Both the position numbers and the translations under genes were made by a program. Positions 8,665-15,070 of a stretch of DNA of 40,533 nt are shown in pieces (positions within the stretch are counted from its first letter, which is position 1; each line of letters begins with the position of its first letter). Below the pieces are notes generated by a model. It was not told the origin of the DNA and made no database searches. It saw only the letters and a program-made list of their open reading frames with translations. The stretch comes from an uncultured archaeon (lineage in GTDB: Archaea > Nanobdellota > Nanobdellia > Woesearchaeales > ARS49). Where the stretch lies: the NCBI GenBank assembly GCA_902385765.1, contig CABMGU010000080.1:1-40533 (forward strand). Direction: 5' to 3'.

Positions 8665-8748
8665 CCGCCGCGCCTGAGCAAGCTCAGGTTCATTTTGTCT
8701 CCCCTTGCAAGGCGTGGGGAGAGAAAATGAAGTCGAAGACCGCGGCGG
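8665..8748. ncRNA. Candidate structured RNA: linkerless four-way junction
   Basis: The whole intergenic gap folds with no unpaired base at the junction. P1 pairs CCGCCGCG (8665-8672) with CGCGGCGG (8741-8748). P2 pairs CCTGAG with CTCAGG (8673-8688, loop CAAG). P3 pairs TTCATTTTGTCTCCCC (8689-8704) with its complement at 8716-8731, 15 of 16 positions. P4 is GTC-GAA-GAC (8732-8740). It lies between the YD lipoprotein stop and the next gene's ribosome-binding site. It could be a leader structure, attenuator, free RNA or palindromic mobile element. The pairing is seen; transcription and function are inference. It is not a tRNA: no D-arm, T-loop or anticodon loop. Confidence 0.55.
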
Positions 8749-8763
8749 GAATGAGGAATTATT

Positions 8764-9255
8764 ATGAATCATAAAGAAAAACCGCTGGCAGAGCTTACCT
8801 TGCGCAAGTACGAGAAGCCATATCGTTTGACTGGCAGGGAATTGGTCAAGAAGCTCTGCCTGAGTATTGGTCTTTTGCAGCCTGCTGATTCCAGAGATGC
8901 TGTTGTGGACGTGTTTATGTCGGTTTTGAAGGCTCCTGAGCCGGTTTCCTTGTCAGATATTGAAAAATATGTTAAAGTATCAAGGAAGACCTATAATTTG
9001 TCTATGAGCGGCATTGCTTCTTCTAATATCAGGAGGCAGTTAAAGCGTTTGAAGGATGCTTTTATTGTTGAAAAGCTCGGAAACGCTTATCGTATTGCTG
9101 AGGATACTCCTTTGCACGAGTTGTTTGCTGAGAAAATTGAAAAGTTTTATTTACCTGTTATTGTAGCAAGGGTGAAAGAGTATTGTGAAGCAGTTGAGCA
9201 AGAGAGGTGGAAACATGGATGTTCTGTGTCCGAAATGCAAAAATCCGATGAATAA
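8764..9255 (+). CDS. Predicted winged-helix-type protein of unknown role
   Basis: 163 residues, starting at the ATG at 8764 with a GAGG ribosome-binding site eight bases before it, just after the structured element. Residues about 60-120 look like a winged helix-turn-helix: VSLSDIEKYVKVSRKTYN, then IRRQLKRLKDAFIVEKLG and a short wing YRIAED. The N-terminal 50 residues carry a basic stretch, and the C-terminus is helical. A nucleic-acid binding role is plausible but the exact family is not recognised. The 3' end overlaps the start of the small zinc-ribbon gene at 9215, suggesting coupled translation. Confidence 0.75.
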   Translation: MNHKEKPLAELTLRKYEKPYRLTGRELVKKLCLSIGLLQPADSRDAVVDVFMSVLKAPEPVSLSDIEKYVKVSRKTYNLSMSGIASSNIRRQLKRLKDAFIVEKLGNAYRIAEDTPLHELFAEKIEKFYLPVIVARVKEYCEAVEQERWKHGCSVSEMQKSDE

Positions 9256-9352
9256 GTCTTTCGCTACCATCAGTGGCAATTCAAAGTATGTTACTTGGGA
9301 GTGCGAGGTCTGCAATCATAAGGAGATGAAGTGTACTGGTGTGCTGAAATAG
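9215..9352 (+). CDS. 45-residue zinc-ribbon microprotein
   Basis: An ATG at 9215, preceded by the strong site GAGGTGG at 9204-9210, opens a 45-codon frame to TAG at 9350. It begins MDVLCPKCKNPMNK and has the CPKC...CEVC pattern of a single zinc ribbon, plus a later Cys near the end. It overlaps the 3' end of the HTH gene by 41 bases in another frame. The ribosome-binding site and the paired Cys motifs support it as a real gene. Likely a small nucleic-acid-associated zinc protein; no precise family. Confidence 0.75.
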   Translation: MDVLCPKCKNPMNKSFATISGNSKYVTWECEVCNHKEMKCTGVLK

Positions 9353-9535
9353 TTATGTGAAGTCTTTTCTAAAATGCTCAAAATAGGCAGTTTCTGCACC
9401 TCTTAGCCAAGCGCGCATCATTGACAGTATTATTTCGTTTGGAACGCCTTGATTGAAGACTGCCGGATGGAATGAAGACTTTCCATCTCTGGTTATAGAT
9501 TGTATTCTGAATTCAAAAACTAGTTCTTTTTCCAT
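9353..9535 (-). CDS. Small unknown protein (60 aa)
   Basis: 60 codons starting MEKELVFEFRIQSITRDGKS, with the stop adjacent to the end of the convergent zinc-ribbon gene. The mixed hydrophobic/charged pattern is protein-like. It overlaps the upstream 44-codon frame by 16 bases, consistent with a two-gene transcript driven from about 9680. No family recognised, and too short to be sure. Confidence 0.5.
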   Translation of the reverse strand: MEKELVFEFRIQSITRDGKSSFHPAVFNQGVPNEIILSMMRAWLRGAETAYFEHFRKDFT

Positions 9536-9654
9536 TTTGTGTTAAAGAACGGAGAATTGTCTAAAGGACGGCACAAATTCTTTATCAGTTCCCAATCATA
9601 ATCAGTATTAATGATTCCTTTGCAGTTCATCCAGTCAATTCTCTTTTTTGCCAT
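9520..9654 (-). CDS. Small unknown protein (44 aa)
   Basis: An ATG at 9654 opens a 44-codon frame, MAKKRIDWMNCKGIINTDYD onward, ending at TAG 9520. A TATA-like AATATAAATAA lies at about 9673-9685, a suitable distance for initiation. The stop overlaps the next start by 16 bases. Tryptophan and aromatic content is protein-like, but there is no recognisable domain. Confidence rests on promoter placement and gene order. Confidence 0.45.
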   Translation of the reverse strand: MAKKRIDWMNCKGIINTDYDWELIKNLCRPLDNSPFFNTKWKKN

Positions 9655-9721
9655 TAAAATGATATAAGTAGAACTTATTTATATTTCTATCGTCGAGAAA
9701 ACCGTAAACTTTCCGATTTTA

Positions 9722-9940
9722 CTAAGAGAGTTTGCTTAAATCAACCTTATATTCGTTATTCTTGCAGCTTACAGCGTAATTGTTTCGGAGCTTCCGTCGG
9801 ACTCGTTTTTCAACCTCACCATTAACCTTCACTTCACCTGACCTTATCAGCACTTTTGCCTGTCCGCCTGTTGCTGCCAGTCCTAAAACTTTCAAGAAGT
9901 CTGCAAGTTCTATGTATGGTCCTGTTTCATCTGTTTTCAT
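9722..9940 (-). CDS. S4-domain RNA-binding protein, YbcJ-like
   Basis: 72 residues from the ATG at 9940; a TTG at 9949 is an alternative start. The S4 fold signature is clear: IELADFLKVLGLAATGGQAK followed by IRSGEVKVNGEVEKRVRRKL. This matches small stand-alone S4 proteins (COG2501 type), which bind structured RNA, probably rRNA or tRNA. It overlaps the end of the upstream Nudix gene by 14 bases, so the two are co-transcribed. Confidence 0.88.
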   Translation of the reverse strand: MKTDETGPYIELADFLKVLGLAATGGQAKVLIRSGEVKVNGEVEKRVRRKLRNNYAVSCKNNEYKVDLSKLS

Positions 9941-10367
9941 GAAGTTCAAACGCTCTTAATGCCGTGTGTCGTACGTCTTCAGGCACTCTTTCCTGTTGTA
10001 AGTCTTCTTTTGTGAACCATTCTGCATTGTTGAGCTCGTCTTTTTTTATTTCTATTTTGCCCGTTAATAGTTTGCAAATGTAGAATAGACAGCAGTGGTC
10101 GTGGTCGCCTACTGAATGAACGTTTGCGTGGAATGGCAGTGCAAGGCTTTTTTTAGCATTTCCTGCTATTGGGATATTGCTTTTCTGGATTAGTTCTGCG
10201 TTTAATCCTGTTTCTTCTTTTATTTCGCGGATTATTGCTTCGTCAGGCGTTTCGTCTTTGTCTATGTGCCCGCCTACTGGAAGCCAGAGATTTAGTTTTT
10301 TGTGGTGTATTAGCAGGACTTTTCCTTTGTTAAAGACGTATGCCGCAACCACCAAGTCTGTTTTCAT
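9927..10367 (-). CDS. Nudix hydrolase
   Basis: 146 residues from the ATG at 10367 (MKTDLVVAAYVFNKGK). An upstream in-frame ATG at 10412 would lie beyond the TATA box, so the leaderless start 27 bases after the box is chosen. The Nudix box is complete: G-G-H-I-D-K-D-E at its start through REIKEETGL at its end (the GX5EX7REUXEEXGU pattern). It would hydrolyse a nucleoside diphosphate-linked substrate with Mg. Two closely spaced His-rich motifs (DHDHCC) are additional. Specificity cannot be read from sequence. It shares a promoter region with the divergent fused methyltransferase gene. Confidence 0.88.
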   Translation of the reverse strand: MKTDLVVAAYVFNKGKVLLIHHKKLNLWLPVGGHIDKDETPDEAIIREIKEETGLNAELIQKSNIPIAGNAKKSLALPFHANVHSVGDHDHCCLFYICKLLTGKIEIKKDELNNAEWFTKEDLQQERVPEDVRHTALRAFELHENR

Positions 10368-10387
10368 GTTCGTATTAATTGCAAACG

Positions 10388-10400
10388 CTTTTAAATATTT
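10388..10400. promoter_or_regulatory. Shared bidirectional TATA element
   Basis: One AT-rich core, CTTTTAAATATTT, reads as a TATA box on both strands. It is centred about 24 bases before the ATG at 10418 (plus) and 27 bases before the ATG at 10367 (minus). Both transcripts would be leaderless. There is no room for two separate boxes in the 50-base gap, so both genes probably compete for one TBP site. Confidence 0.65.
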
Positions 10401-10417
10401 ATGCATACTCATTTGTT

Positions 10418-11551
10418 ATGGTCTATGAGCCTCAGGAAGATAGTTTTTTGTTGAAGGAGTTTGTGAAGCGTTTTGCTAAGGGAGTTGTCCTTGATATGGG
10501 CACTGGTTCTGGTTTGCAGGCAAGAGAAGCAGCGCATTCTCAGCGTACATCAAAGGTTTTTGCTGTTGATGTTGATAAGAAATCAATCGCTTTTGCAAAA
10601 AAATCAGCAGACCACAAGCATCACAAGAAAGTAACCTGGCTTGTTGGTGATTTGTTCAAGCCGTTTAAGTCAAAGAAATATCTGCATTTTTTTGACACGA
10701 TTATTTTTAATCCTCCTTATTTGCCTCAGGACCATAAAGTGAGGGATATTACATTAGAGGGCGGCAGGCGCGGTCACGAGACTATTGAGCGTTTCTTGAA
10801 TGATGTTAACAATTATTTGAAGCCTGATGGAATTATTTTGCTTGTTTTCTCAAGCTTGACTCCTGAAGTGCATAATATTTTGCAGAGCCATCTGTTAATC
10901 AGCAAAGAATTAGGTAAAATTCATTTGTTTTTTGAGGATATTTTTGTTTGTTTGCTGAAGCGCAGCCCTGTTCTTAATCAGCTTGAGAAGAAAGGCGTCT
11001 GCAACATCAAGTTTTTCGCTAAAGGCAAGCGCGGTCTTGTTTTTACAGGCAGTTACAAAAATAAAAAAGTTGCGATTAAGATTAAGCACCCTGAAAGCAC
11101 TGCCAGGCTAACGATTGTAAAAGAAACCAGTATGCTGAAAGAGCTTAACAAACACGGTCTTGGTCCTAAGTATTTATTCCATTCTCCTCATTTCCTCGTC
11201 TATGAGTTTGTGGAAGGCAAATATTTGAAGAACTATTTGAAAGCAAAAAATATCAAACTCATCTGTAAAAAAGTCTTTGAGCAGTGTTTCCAGTTGGACC
11301 TTTTGCACGTCAACAAGGATGAGATGACCAGACCATTTAAGCACATCATAATCAAGGGCAACAAAGTTACTTTGATTGATTTTGAGCGTGCGAGAAAAGT
11401 CGAGGAAGCTCATAACGTCACCCAGTTTTGCGAGTTTGTCTGCAATACTTTTTTCAAGAGGAAAAAGAAGGAATGGATTGAGCTTGCGAAAACCTACAGC
11501 CACAATCCTTCCAGGCAGAATTTTCAAAAAATACTGGCGAAGTTGAACTGA
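10418..11551 (+). CDS. HemK/Mtq2-like methyltransferase fused to a protein kinase-like domain
   Basis: 377 residues from the ATG at 10418 (MVYEPQEDSFLL). The N-terminal half is a class I methyltransferase with SAM motif LDMGTGSG at 25-32 and NPPYLP at 98-103, the signature of HemK/PrmC/Mtq2 enzymes that methylate the Gln of the release factor GGQ motif. The C-terminal half (about 190-377) resembles archaeal Ser/Thr kinase-like proteins of the COG2112 kind: Gly-rich KGKRGLVFTGS, VAIK with Lys221, hinge FLVYEFVEG, and LIDFERA with Asp321 as the DFG-type acid. The usual HxD loop is altered (LLHVNKDEMTRPF). A fusion of these two is unusual. Trm112 at 17233 could be a partner of the first domain. 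Confidence 0.85.
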   Translation: MVYEPQEDSFLLKEFVKRFAKGVVLDMGTGSGLQAREAAHSQRTSKVFAVDVDKKSIAFAKKSADHKHHKKVTWLVGDLFKPFKSKKYLHFFDTIIFNPPYLPQDHKVRDITLEGGRRGHETIERFLNDVNNYLKPDGIILLVFSSLTPEVHNILQSHLLISKELGKIHLFFEDIFVCLLKRSPVLNQLEKKGVCNIKFFAKGKRGLVFTGSYKNKKVAIKIKHPESTARLTIVKETSMLKELNKHGLGPKYLFHSPHFLVYEFVEGKYLKNYLKAKNIKLICKKVFEQCFQLDLLHVNKDEMTRPFKHIIIKGNKVTLIDFERARKVEEAHNVTQFCEFVCNTFFKRKKKEWIELAKTYSHNPSRQNFQKILAKLN

Positions 11552-11583
11552 ATCTTACAGGTTCGTTGTTTTTGACCGAAAAC

Positions 11584-11605
11584 TTTAAATATATCAATTG
11601 ATATA
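11584..11605 (+). promoter_or_regulatory. Promoter with palindromic operator of HTH antitoxin gene A
   Basis: The TATA-like TTTAAATAT at about 11584-11592 is followed by the perfect palindrome ATATCAATTGATAT (11591-11604). The palindrome lies between the box and the leaderless ATG at 11615. Closely related palindromes precede the two paralogous genes at 28416 and 30617, so this is probably the binding site of the HTH protein itself. Confidence 0.65.
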
Positions 11606-11614
11606 TTATTAAAT

Positions 11615-11893
11615 ATGAAACAAGTGCTGGAAAATCCGTTTGTAAGGTCGCCCACTCTCGACACTGTCTTGATGGTGGAAAGAACTATTGAAGAGCACAG
11701 CGGAGAATACAATCGGACAGAATTGTGGAAAAACTTGCCAAGAAAAGTCATGTGGCAGACATTTCTGGTTATTCTGGACTATCTGGAAAGCATCAATAAG
11801 ATAGCTGTTGACAGAGAAGGCAGAATCGGCTGGATATGGAACCCTGAGTTAGTGAAAAAATACTTGAGCAAGCCGCATTTGAGGGCAAAGTGA
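11615..11893 (+). CDS. Winged-helix antitoxin-like protein, copy A
   Basis: 92 residues and one of three paralogs in the window (with 28416 and 30617). They share the N-terminal block PTL(N/D)TVLMVE, a central LP(K/R)(Q/K)V and a following LDYL helix, with an aromatic C-terminal strand (IGWIWNPE here). The pattern fits a small winged helix-turn-helix DNA binder. Its GTGA overlap with the downstream RelE-type frame at 11890 marks it as the antitoxin of that pair. That toxin is interrupted by a stop here, so this copy may now be only a regulator. The role is inferred from operon structure and the operator. Confidence 0.78.
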   Translation: MKQVLENPFVRSPTLDTVLMVERTIEEHSGEYNRTELWKNLPRKVMWQTFLVILDYLESINKIAVDREGRIGWIWNPELVKKYLSKPHLRAK

Positions 11894-12219
11894 AATCTGT
11901 AGTCCATTTTGGCGATGAAAGAATTAAAGAGACCTATGAACAGCTTAAGAACTCGAAATTTGAGGATAAAAAGCTTTATGAATGGATATCCAGGGCAATA
12001 GATGATTTGTAACAAAATGCTCTTTGCGGAACACACATTCCTAAGAAATTAATTCCTACAGTATACTTTGATAAATTTCAAATAGATAATTTGTGGAAGT
12101 ACGACCTGCCGAATGGCTGGAGGCTGATTTATTCTATTGCTAATGGAGAAGTACAAATCATCACCATCATCCTGGAATGGTTTGACCATAAGGAATATGA
12201 AAGAAGATTCAAATATTAG
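11890..12219 (+). pseudogene. RelE-type toxin gene interrupted by in-frame TAA
   Basis: A GTG at 11890, overlapping the antitoxin stop, opens a frame of 109 codons that is uninterrupted except for TAA at 12010-12012 (codon 41). After the stop the same frame continues with THIPKKLIPTVYFDKFQI, LWKYDLPNGWRLIYSI and LEWFDHKEYERRFKY. These match the intact toxin at 30880 (KKLIPEEYKIKYDI, ELPDFWRMLYTL, DVIDHKEYDKKFGY). A single base change from AAA, CAA or GAA would explain it. The toxin is therefore probably inactive, unless the stop is a sequencing or assembly error or is read through. The 3' end overlaps the alkyltransferase start at 12197. Confidence 0.8.
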
Positions 12220-12529
12220 TTTCGCTGACAAGGTCTACGCGTTGTGCAAGAAGATTCCTAAAGGCAGAGTCTCCACTTACAAGGATATTGGCAATGCCTT
12301 GGGCGGTTATGGTCAGGTTTACCGTGCAGTTGGTGTCGCATTAAACAGAAATTCTCACGCTCCAATTGTTCCGTGTCATCGTGTCGTGAACTCTAACGGC
12401 AATGTTGGCGGTTTTGCCCACGGCACTAAGAATAAGATTAAGCTGCTAAAAGCTGAAGGCATTCAAGTTGTGAATGGAAAGATTAAAGAATTCAAGAAAG
12501 TGTTTTTCATAATTACTACTTCCAAGTGA
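12197..12529 (+). CDS. ogt: O6-alkylguanine-DNA alkyltransferase
   Basis: 110 residues from the ATG at 12197 (MKEDSNISFADKVYALCKK). Longer in-frame starts upstream lie inside the toxin relic. The DNA-binding and active-site domain is complete: IPKGRVSTYKDIGNALG, then IVPCHRVVNSNGNVGGF with the acceptor Cys60 in PCHR. It is a suicide repair protein removing alkyl groups from O6-guanine, here without the N-terminal RNase H-like domain of larger homologs. The last 14 codons before IITTSK are duplicated at 14006-14047, where the copy reads more like the canonical family ending. The current C-terminus may thus have been replaced by an insertion. Confidence 0.9.
   Translation: MKEDSNISFADKVYALCKKIPKGRVSTYKDIGNALGGYGQVYRAVGVALNRNSHAPIVPCHRVVNSNGNVGGFAHGTKNKIKLLKAEGIQVVNGKIKEFKKVFFIITTSK
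12465..12508 (+). repeat. Direct repeat, left copy (3' end of alkyltransferase gene)
   Basis: 44 bases, matching 14004-14047 at 39 of 44 positions with a constant offset of 1539. The central run GTGAATGGAAAGATTAAAG is identical. Of the five differences, most are synonymous in the shared coding frame. The two copies bracket three unknown genes and may mark the borders of an inserted segment. Confidence 0.8.
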
Positions 12530-12573
12530 TTAAAAACAAAAGATTTAAATAGTATTCAAATATAACAAGAAGA

Positions 12574-13317
12574 ATGGCAGAATGTTTTTCCGCAATAGAT
12601 TTGCAGGAAATAAGACGCCATGCTCACAATCTGATAACTCGCGGTTACTTTACCGGGTTCAATATTGTTCGTTCATCAAAATCTCTGCCTTCTGCCGCAA
12701 TTATGCTGCATTTTTTGCACGATGCTCAAGACCAGATTGACTACATAACTAGAACCTCGGGTCTTGTTGGTTTTCAGGTTTTGCCGAGAGAAACGGCATA
12801 TTTGTTTGACCTCATTTATGCAAAGAAAAAAGACTTTGAAAAAGAATATAAAAATGCGGTTTTCATCGGAACAGATGGCTCTCAGATTCCTTTGTCAGAA
12901 GTTGGAAATCAGAAAACAGCACCTCTCGTAGTCTCGGATGAACTGGATTTAATGGCGACTTTAGACGTTCAGACATTGGAGCAAATTGTGATGAAGCTTG
13001 AATCTGCAAATAGGTCAGGTCCACAGCCTTGGATTCACCCCGTTATCATTGTTAAGTCAGTATCACCTCTTGACAGGATTCCCGGGTTCGTTGACAGAAT
13101 CAAATATGTATGTATCTCCAAGAATAATGAGGAAGCATATGCCTTGGTTGAAGATGACAAATGTTTGTCATTGCAGAAATACGTCGATAAATTTGTGTGT
13201 GTTCAGGATTTGGGAAAAACAAGAAGCAACATTGTTGTTTTTCATCCTTCACAGATAAATCAAAAATTTTTTGAGTATATGCTCTCTAATGCACGCACGT
13301 TTCTTCCCACGCAATAG
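12574..13317 (+). CDS. Unknown soluble protein (247 aa)
   Basis: 247 residues, MAECFSAIDLQEIRRHAHNL onward. A TATA-like AGATTTAAATAG at about 12541-12552 makes the transcript nearly leaderless. It has no signal peptide and no membrane helix. A segment FIGTDGSQIPLSE and a later HPVIIVKSVSPLDRIPGFVD suggest an alpha/beta fold, but I recognise no family. It lies inside the segment bounded by the alkyltransferase direct repeat. Its last 32 bases overlap the convergent gene ending at 13286. Confidence 0.72.
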   Translation: MAECFSAIDLQEIRRHAHNLITRGYFTGFNIVRSSKSLPSAAIMLHFLHDAQDQIDYITRTSGLVGFQVLPRETAYLFDLIYAKKKDFEKEYKNAVFIGTDGSQIPLSEVGNQKTAPLVVSDELDLMATLDVQTLEQIVMKLESANRSGPQPWIHPVIIVKSVSPLDRIPGFVDRIKYVCISKNNEEAYALVEDDKCLSLQKYVDKFVCVQDLGKTRSNIVVFHPSQINQKFFEYMLSNARTFLPTQ

Positions 13318-13579
13318 CTTCGAGTTCTTTTCTTGATGATACATTAGTCAACCAGGGATTTCCACCTCTTACGCCTCTTTTGTGCAGGGCTTTGAGTAAT
13401 TCTCCCTCATCACCGTGCAGGCGATATTCATATCTCACCGTTCCAACAACGTGTTTCCATTCGCTGACATATTTCACTTCAGGATTTGCCAATTGTGCTC
13501 GTGCTTCTGCCGGTCCAAGTATTGTAATCGGCAGAACTGGTGCTTTTAATGCAATTAAAAGTGTATCGTAATCAGTCAT
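13286..13579 (-). CDS. Unknown small protein (97 aa)
   Basis: Start chosen at the ATG at 13579 (MTDYDTLLIALKAPVLP), about 22-25 bases after a TATA-like ATTTATATAC on the minus strand. The longer frame to 13633 would run through the promoter. The product is mixed charged, with LRLHGDEGELLKALHKRG-like helices (visible as YRLHGDEGELLKALHKRG), and unrecognised. An 8+8 inverted repeat (13589-13606) overlaps its promoter. It is convergent and overlapping with the gene at 12574. Both are inside the direct-repeat-bounded segment. Confidence 0.6.
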   Translation of the reverse strand: MTDYDTLLIALKAPVLPITILGPAEARAQLANPEVKYVSEWKHVVGTVRYEYRLHGDEGELLKALHKRGVRGGNPWLTNVSSRKELEAIAWEETCVH

Positions 13580-13588
13580 AAAAGATAG

Positions 13589-13606
13589 TATATACTCCAG
13601 TATATA
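13589..13606. promoter_or_regulatory. Palindromic operator in promoter of the 97-aa gene
   Basis: TATATACT-CC-AGTATATA is a perfect inverted repeat with a two-base centre, overlapping the minus-strand TATA region of the gene starting at 13579. A dimeric regulator binding here would block TBP. The regulator is not identified. Confidence 0.5.
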
Positions 13607-13663
13607 AATAATTTTCGCTGTTTCAGGATACAATTAAATATATTGCTTGCTTAGACTACTGAT

Positions 13664-14005
13664 ATGGGGTACACATCATTTGTAATGGAAGACGTGGGAA
13701 CAAGCAAATATTCTCGTTTAGAGATGCAGCTGAGATTAAACGGAAATAATGGGACATTTCTCGTCAATGTTCCGAGAACGCGTTTGCCAAAAGGATTTAA
13801 CCTGATTGATATGGATGGAAGTATTGATATCATTTTTAATGGAGATTTGAAAAAACTGGAAGATATGCTGAAACGAGCAGGTATTCGCTCAGCTGGTGTT
13901 GTAAAATATGACGGTCAGCCAGTAACTCTTGCTCATTCTCAGGCTCTGACTGCACGTGATATCGCGGAAGAGTCTAAACAACCATATGTTATTTATGAAA
14001 AGTAA
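13664..14005 (+). CDS. Unknown small protein (113 aa)
   Basis: 113 residues, MGYTSFVMEDVGTSKYSRLE onward, with a TATA-like ATTAAATATAT at about 13633-13643 that gives a near-leaderless start. The pattern is beta-rich at the N-terminus (LEMQLRLNGNNGTFLVNVPR) and helical later (DLKKLEDMLKRAG). Not recognised. Its stop codon (TAA 14003-14005) is immediately followed, in the same frame, by the relic of an alkyltransferase 3' end, so it marks the right border of the inserted segment. Confidence 0.65.
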   Translation: MGYTSFVMEDVGTSKYSRLEMQLRLNGNNGTFLVNVPRTRLPKGFNLIDMDGSIDIIFNGDLKKLEDMLKRAGIRSAGVVKYDGQPVTLAHSQALTARDIAEESKQPYVIYEK

Positions 14006-14047
14006 GTCGTGAATGGAAAGATTAAAGAATTTGATAAGGTGTTTTTC
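14004..14047 (+). repeat. Direct repeat, right copy
   Basis: Partner of 12465-12508 (39 of 44 identical). It encodes VVNGKIKEFDKVFF in frame, against VVNGKIKEFKKVFF in the left copy. See the relic entry for the full remnant. Confidence 0.8.
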
Positions 14048-14068
14048 TCTGTATGCGGTGCTCACTGA
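14006..14068 (+). pseudogene. Remnant of an alkyltransferase 3' end
   Basis: Twenty codons, VVNGKIKEFDKVFFSVCGAH then TGA at 14066, continue a frame matching the C-terminus of the alkyltransferase at 12197. No start or upstream part remains here, since the preceding gene's stop abuts it. The FDKV version is closer to what is typical of the family than the FKKV of the intact gene. This suggests the remnant is the original end and the intact gene has acquired a new one. Its stop overlaps the start of the Nudix gene at 14053, which may once have been coupled to it. Confidence 0.7.
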
Positions 14069-14463
14069 TTATTCCTGTTGCTGATGGCGGCAAGTTTTTA
14101 TTCTCTCGCAGGGCCAAGGATAAGCTTCCTTTTCCCGGCACTTGGGTGTGCGCTGTTGGGGGCAAGGTTGAGGAAGGCGAGTCTTTTGAGGATGCTGCTA
14201 GAAGAGAAATGCGGGAAGAAGTCGGCATTGAGATGCCGTTAAGGAAGGTTTGTTCTTTTGAGTACAATGTTGAATTTAATGCAGTCTTTACTATCTTCAC
14301 TACAGATGCTCCTTTACCAAATGAACTTAAGCTTGACCCGTCAGAAGTCCAGTACGTGAAGGCTTTTTCTCTTGCAGAAATGAAAGAGATGATAAAAGAA
14401 AGTCCTGATGATTTTGCTCCCACTTTCAGGGTTGCGCTAAAAGAGTTTGAGAAGAATCTTTGA
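14053..14463 (+). CDS. Nudix hydrolase
   Basis: 136 residues, MRCSLIIPVADGGKFLFSRR onward. The Nudix box is complete, from GGKVEEGESFEDAARREMRE through the closing EVGIE. The preceding PFPGTWVCAVGG is typical of Nudix enzymes acting on isopentenyl or nucleotide substrates, but specificity is not decidable. No TATA box is visible close upstream; a weak AAGGTG lies 12 bases before the ATG, fitting an ancestral operon with the alkyltransferase. Cytoplasmic. Confidence 0.88.
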   Translation: MRCSLIIPVADGGKFLFSRRAKDKLPFPGTWVCAVGGKVEEGESFEDAARREMREEVGIEMPLRKVCSFEYNVEFNAVFTIFTTDAPLPNELKLDPSEVQYVKAFSLAEMKEMIKESPDDFAPTFRVALKEFEKNL

Positions 14464-14498
14464 AAAACTTTATTAATCACCTCTTGTATTGATGAGAT

Positions 14499-15020
14499 AT
14501 GAATGAGATTCCGAACATATTGGAGCCGAAGGAGAAAGTGGTTTATGACGGCAAGCCCGAGTTTGCTCCTTATATCACCAGTACCATTTTCGGAAGTATC
14601 GTGGCAGGTGCTGTGATTGGAATCGTTATTGGCGCGCTTCTCAAATCCGTTATTGTGGGCAGCGCAGCAGGAATTGTTATTCTTGTTTTGGGAATCGTTT
14701 TGGCGAATATGTCTTATACGCGCACTCATTATGCTATTACAAACAAGAGAGCCATCATTCAGTCAGGCATTATCGGTAGAGATTTCAAGTCTGTTGATTA
14801 TGATAGGATGCAGAATGTTTCTGTTGATGTTGGCATTTTGGGGGTTATTTTCAAGGTTGGCACCATCAAGATTTTTACTGGAGAGATTGAAACGATTAAT
14901 ACAGGAAAGACTTCTTCTATGCAGTCAAAGTATGACAAATTCCATTATGTTAGTTCTCCTTACGAGGTTTTGAAGAAATTGCAGACTGAGTTGTCTAAGA
15001 GAAAAGAAGCTTTGGCTTGA
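14499..15020 (+). CDS. Membrane protein with bacterial-type PH domain (YdbT/DUF304-like)
   Basis: 173 residues. Two membrane helices lie at about 26-48 and 50-71, followed by a PH-like domain marked by THYAITNKRAIIQSGIIGRD and YDRMQNVSVDVGILG. This is the bPH_2 pattern of small membrane proteins. The C-terminus is a charged helix (EVLKKLQTELSKRKE). A TATA-like ACTTTATTAAT sits at about 14467-14477. The molecular role of these proteins is poorly known. The family call is good; the function is not. Confidence 0.82.
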   Translation: MNEIPNILEPKEKVVYDGKPEFAPYITSTIFGSIVAGAVIGIVIGALLKSVIVGSAAGIVILVLGIVLANMSYTRTHYAITNKRAIIQSGIIGRDFKSVDYDRMQNVSVDVGILGVIFKVGTIKIFTGEIETINTGKTSSMQSKYDKFHYVSSPYEVLKKLQTELSKRKEALA

Positions 15021-15070
15021 GTGGGGTTTTCTTGGTTTCTACATTTATTTGATAAGAAGATAATAAAAAA

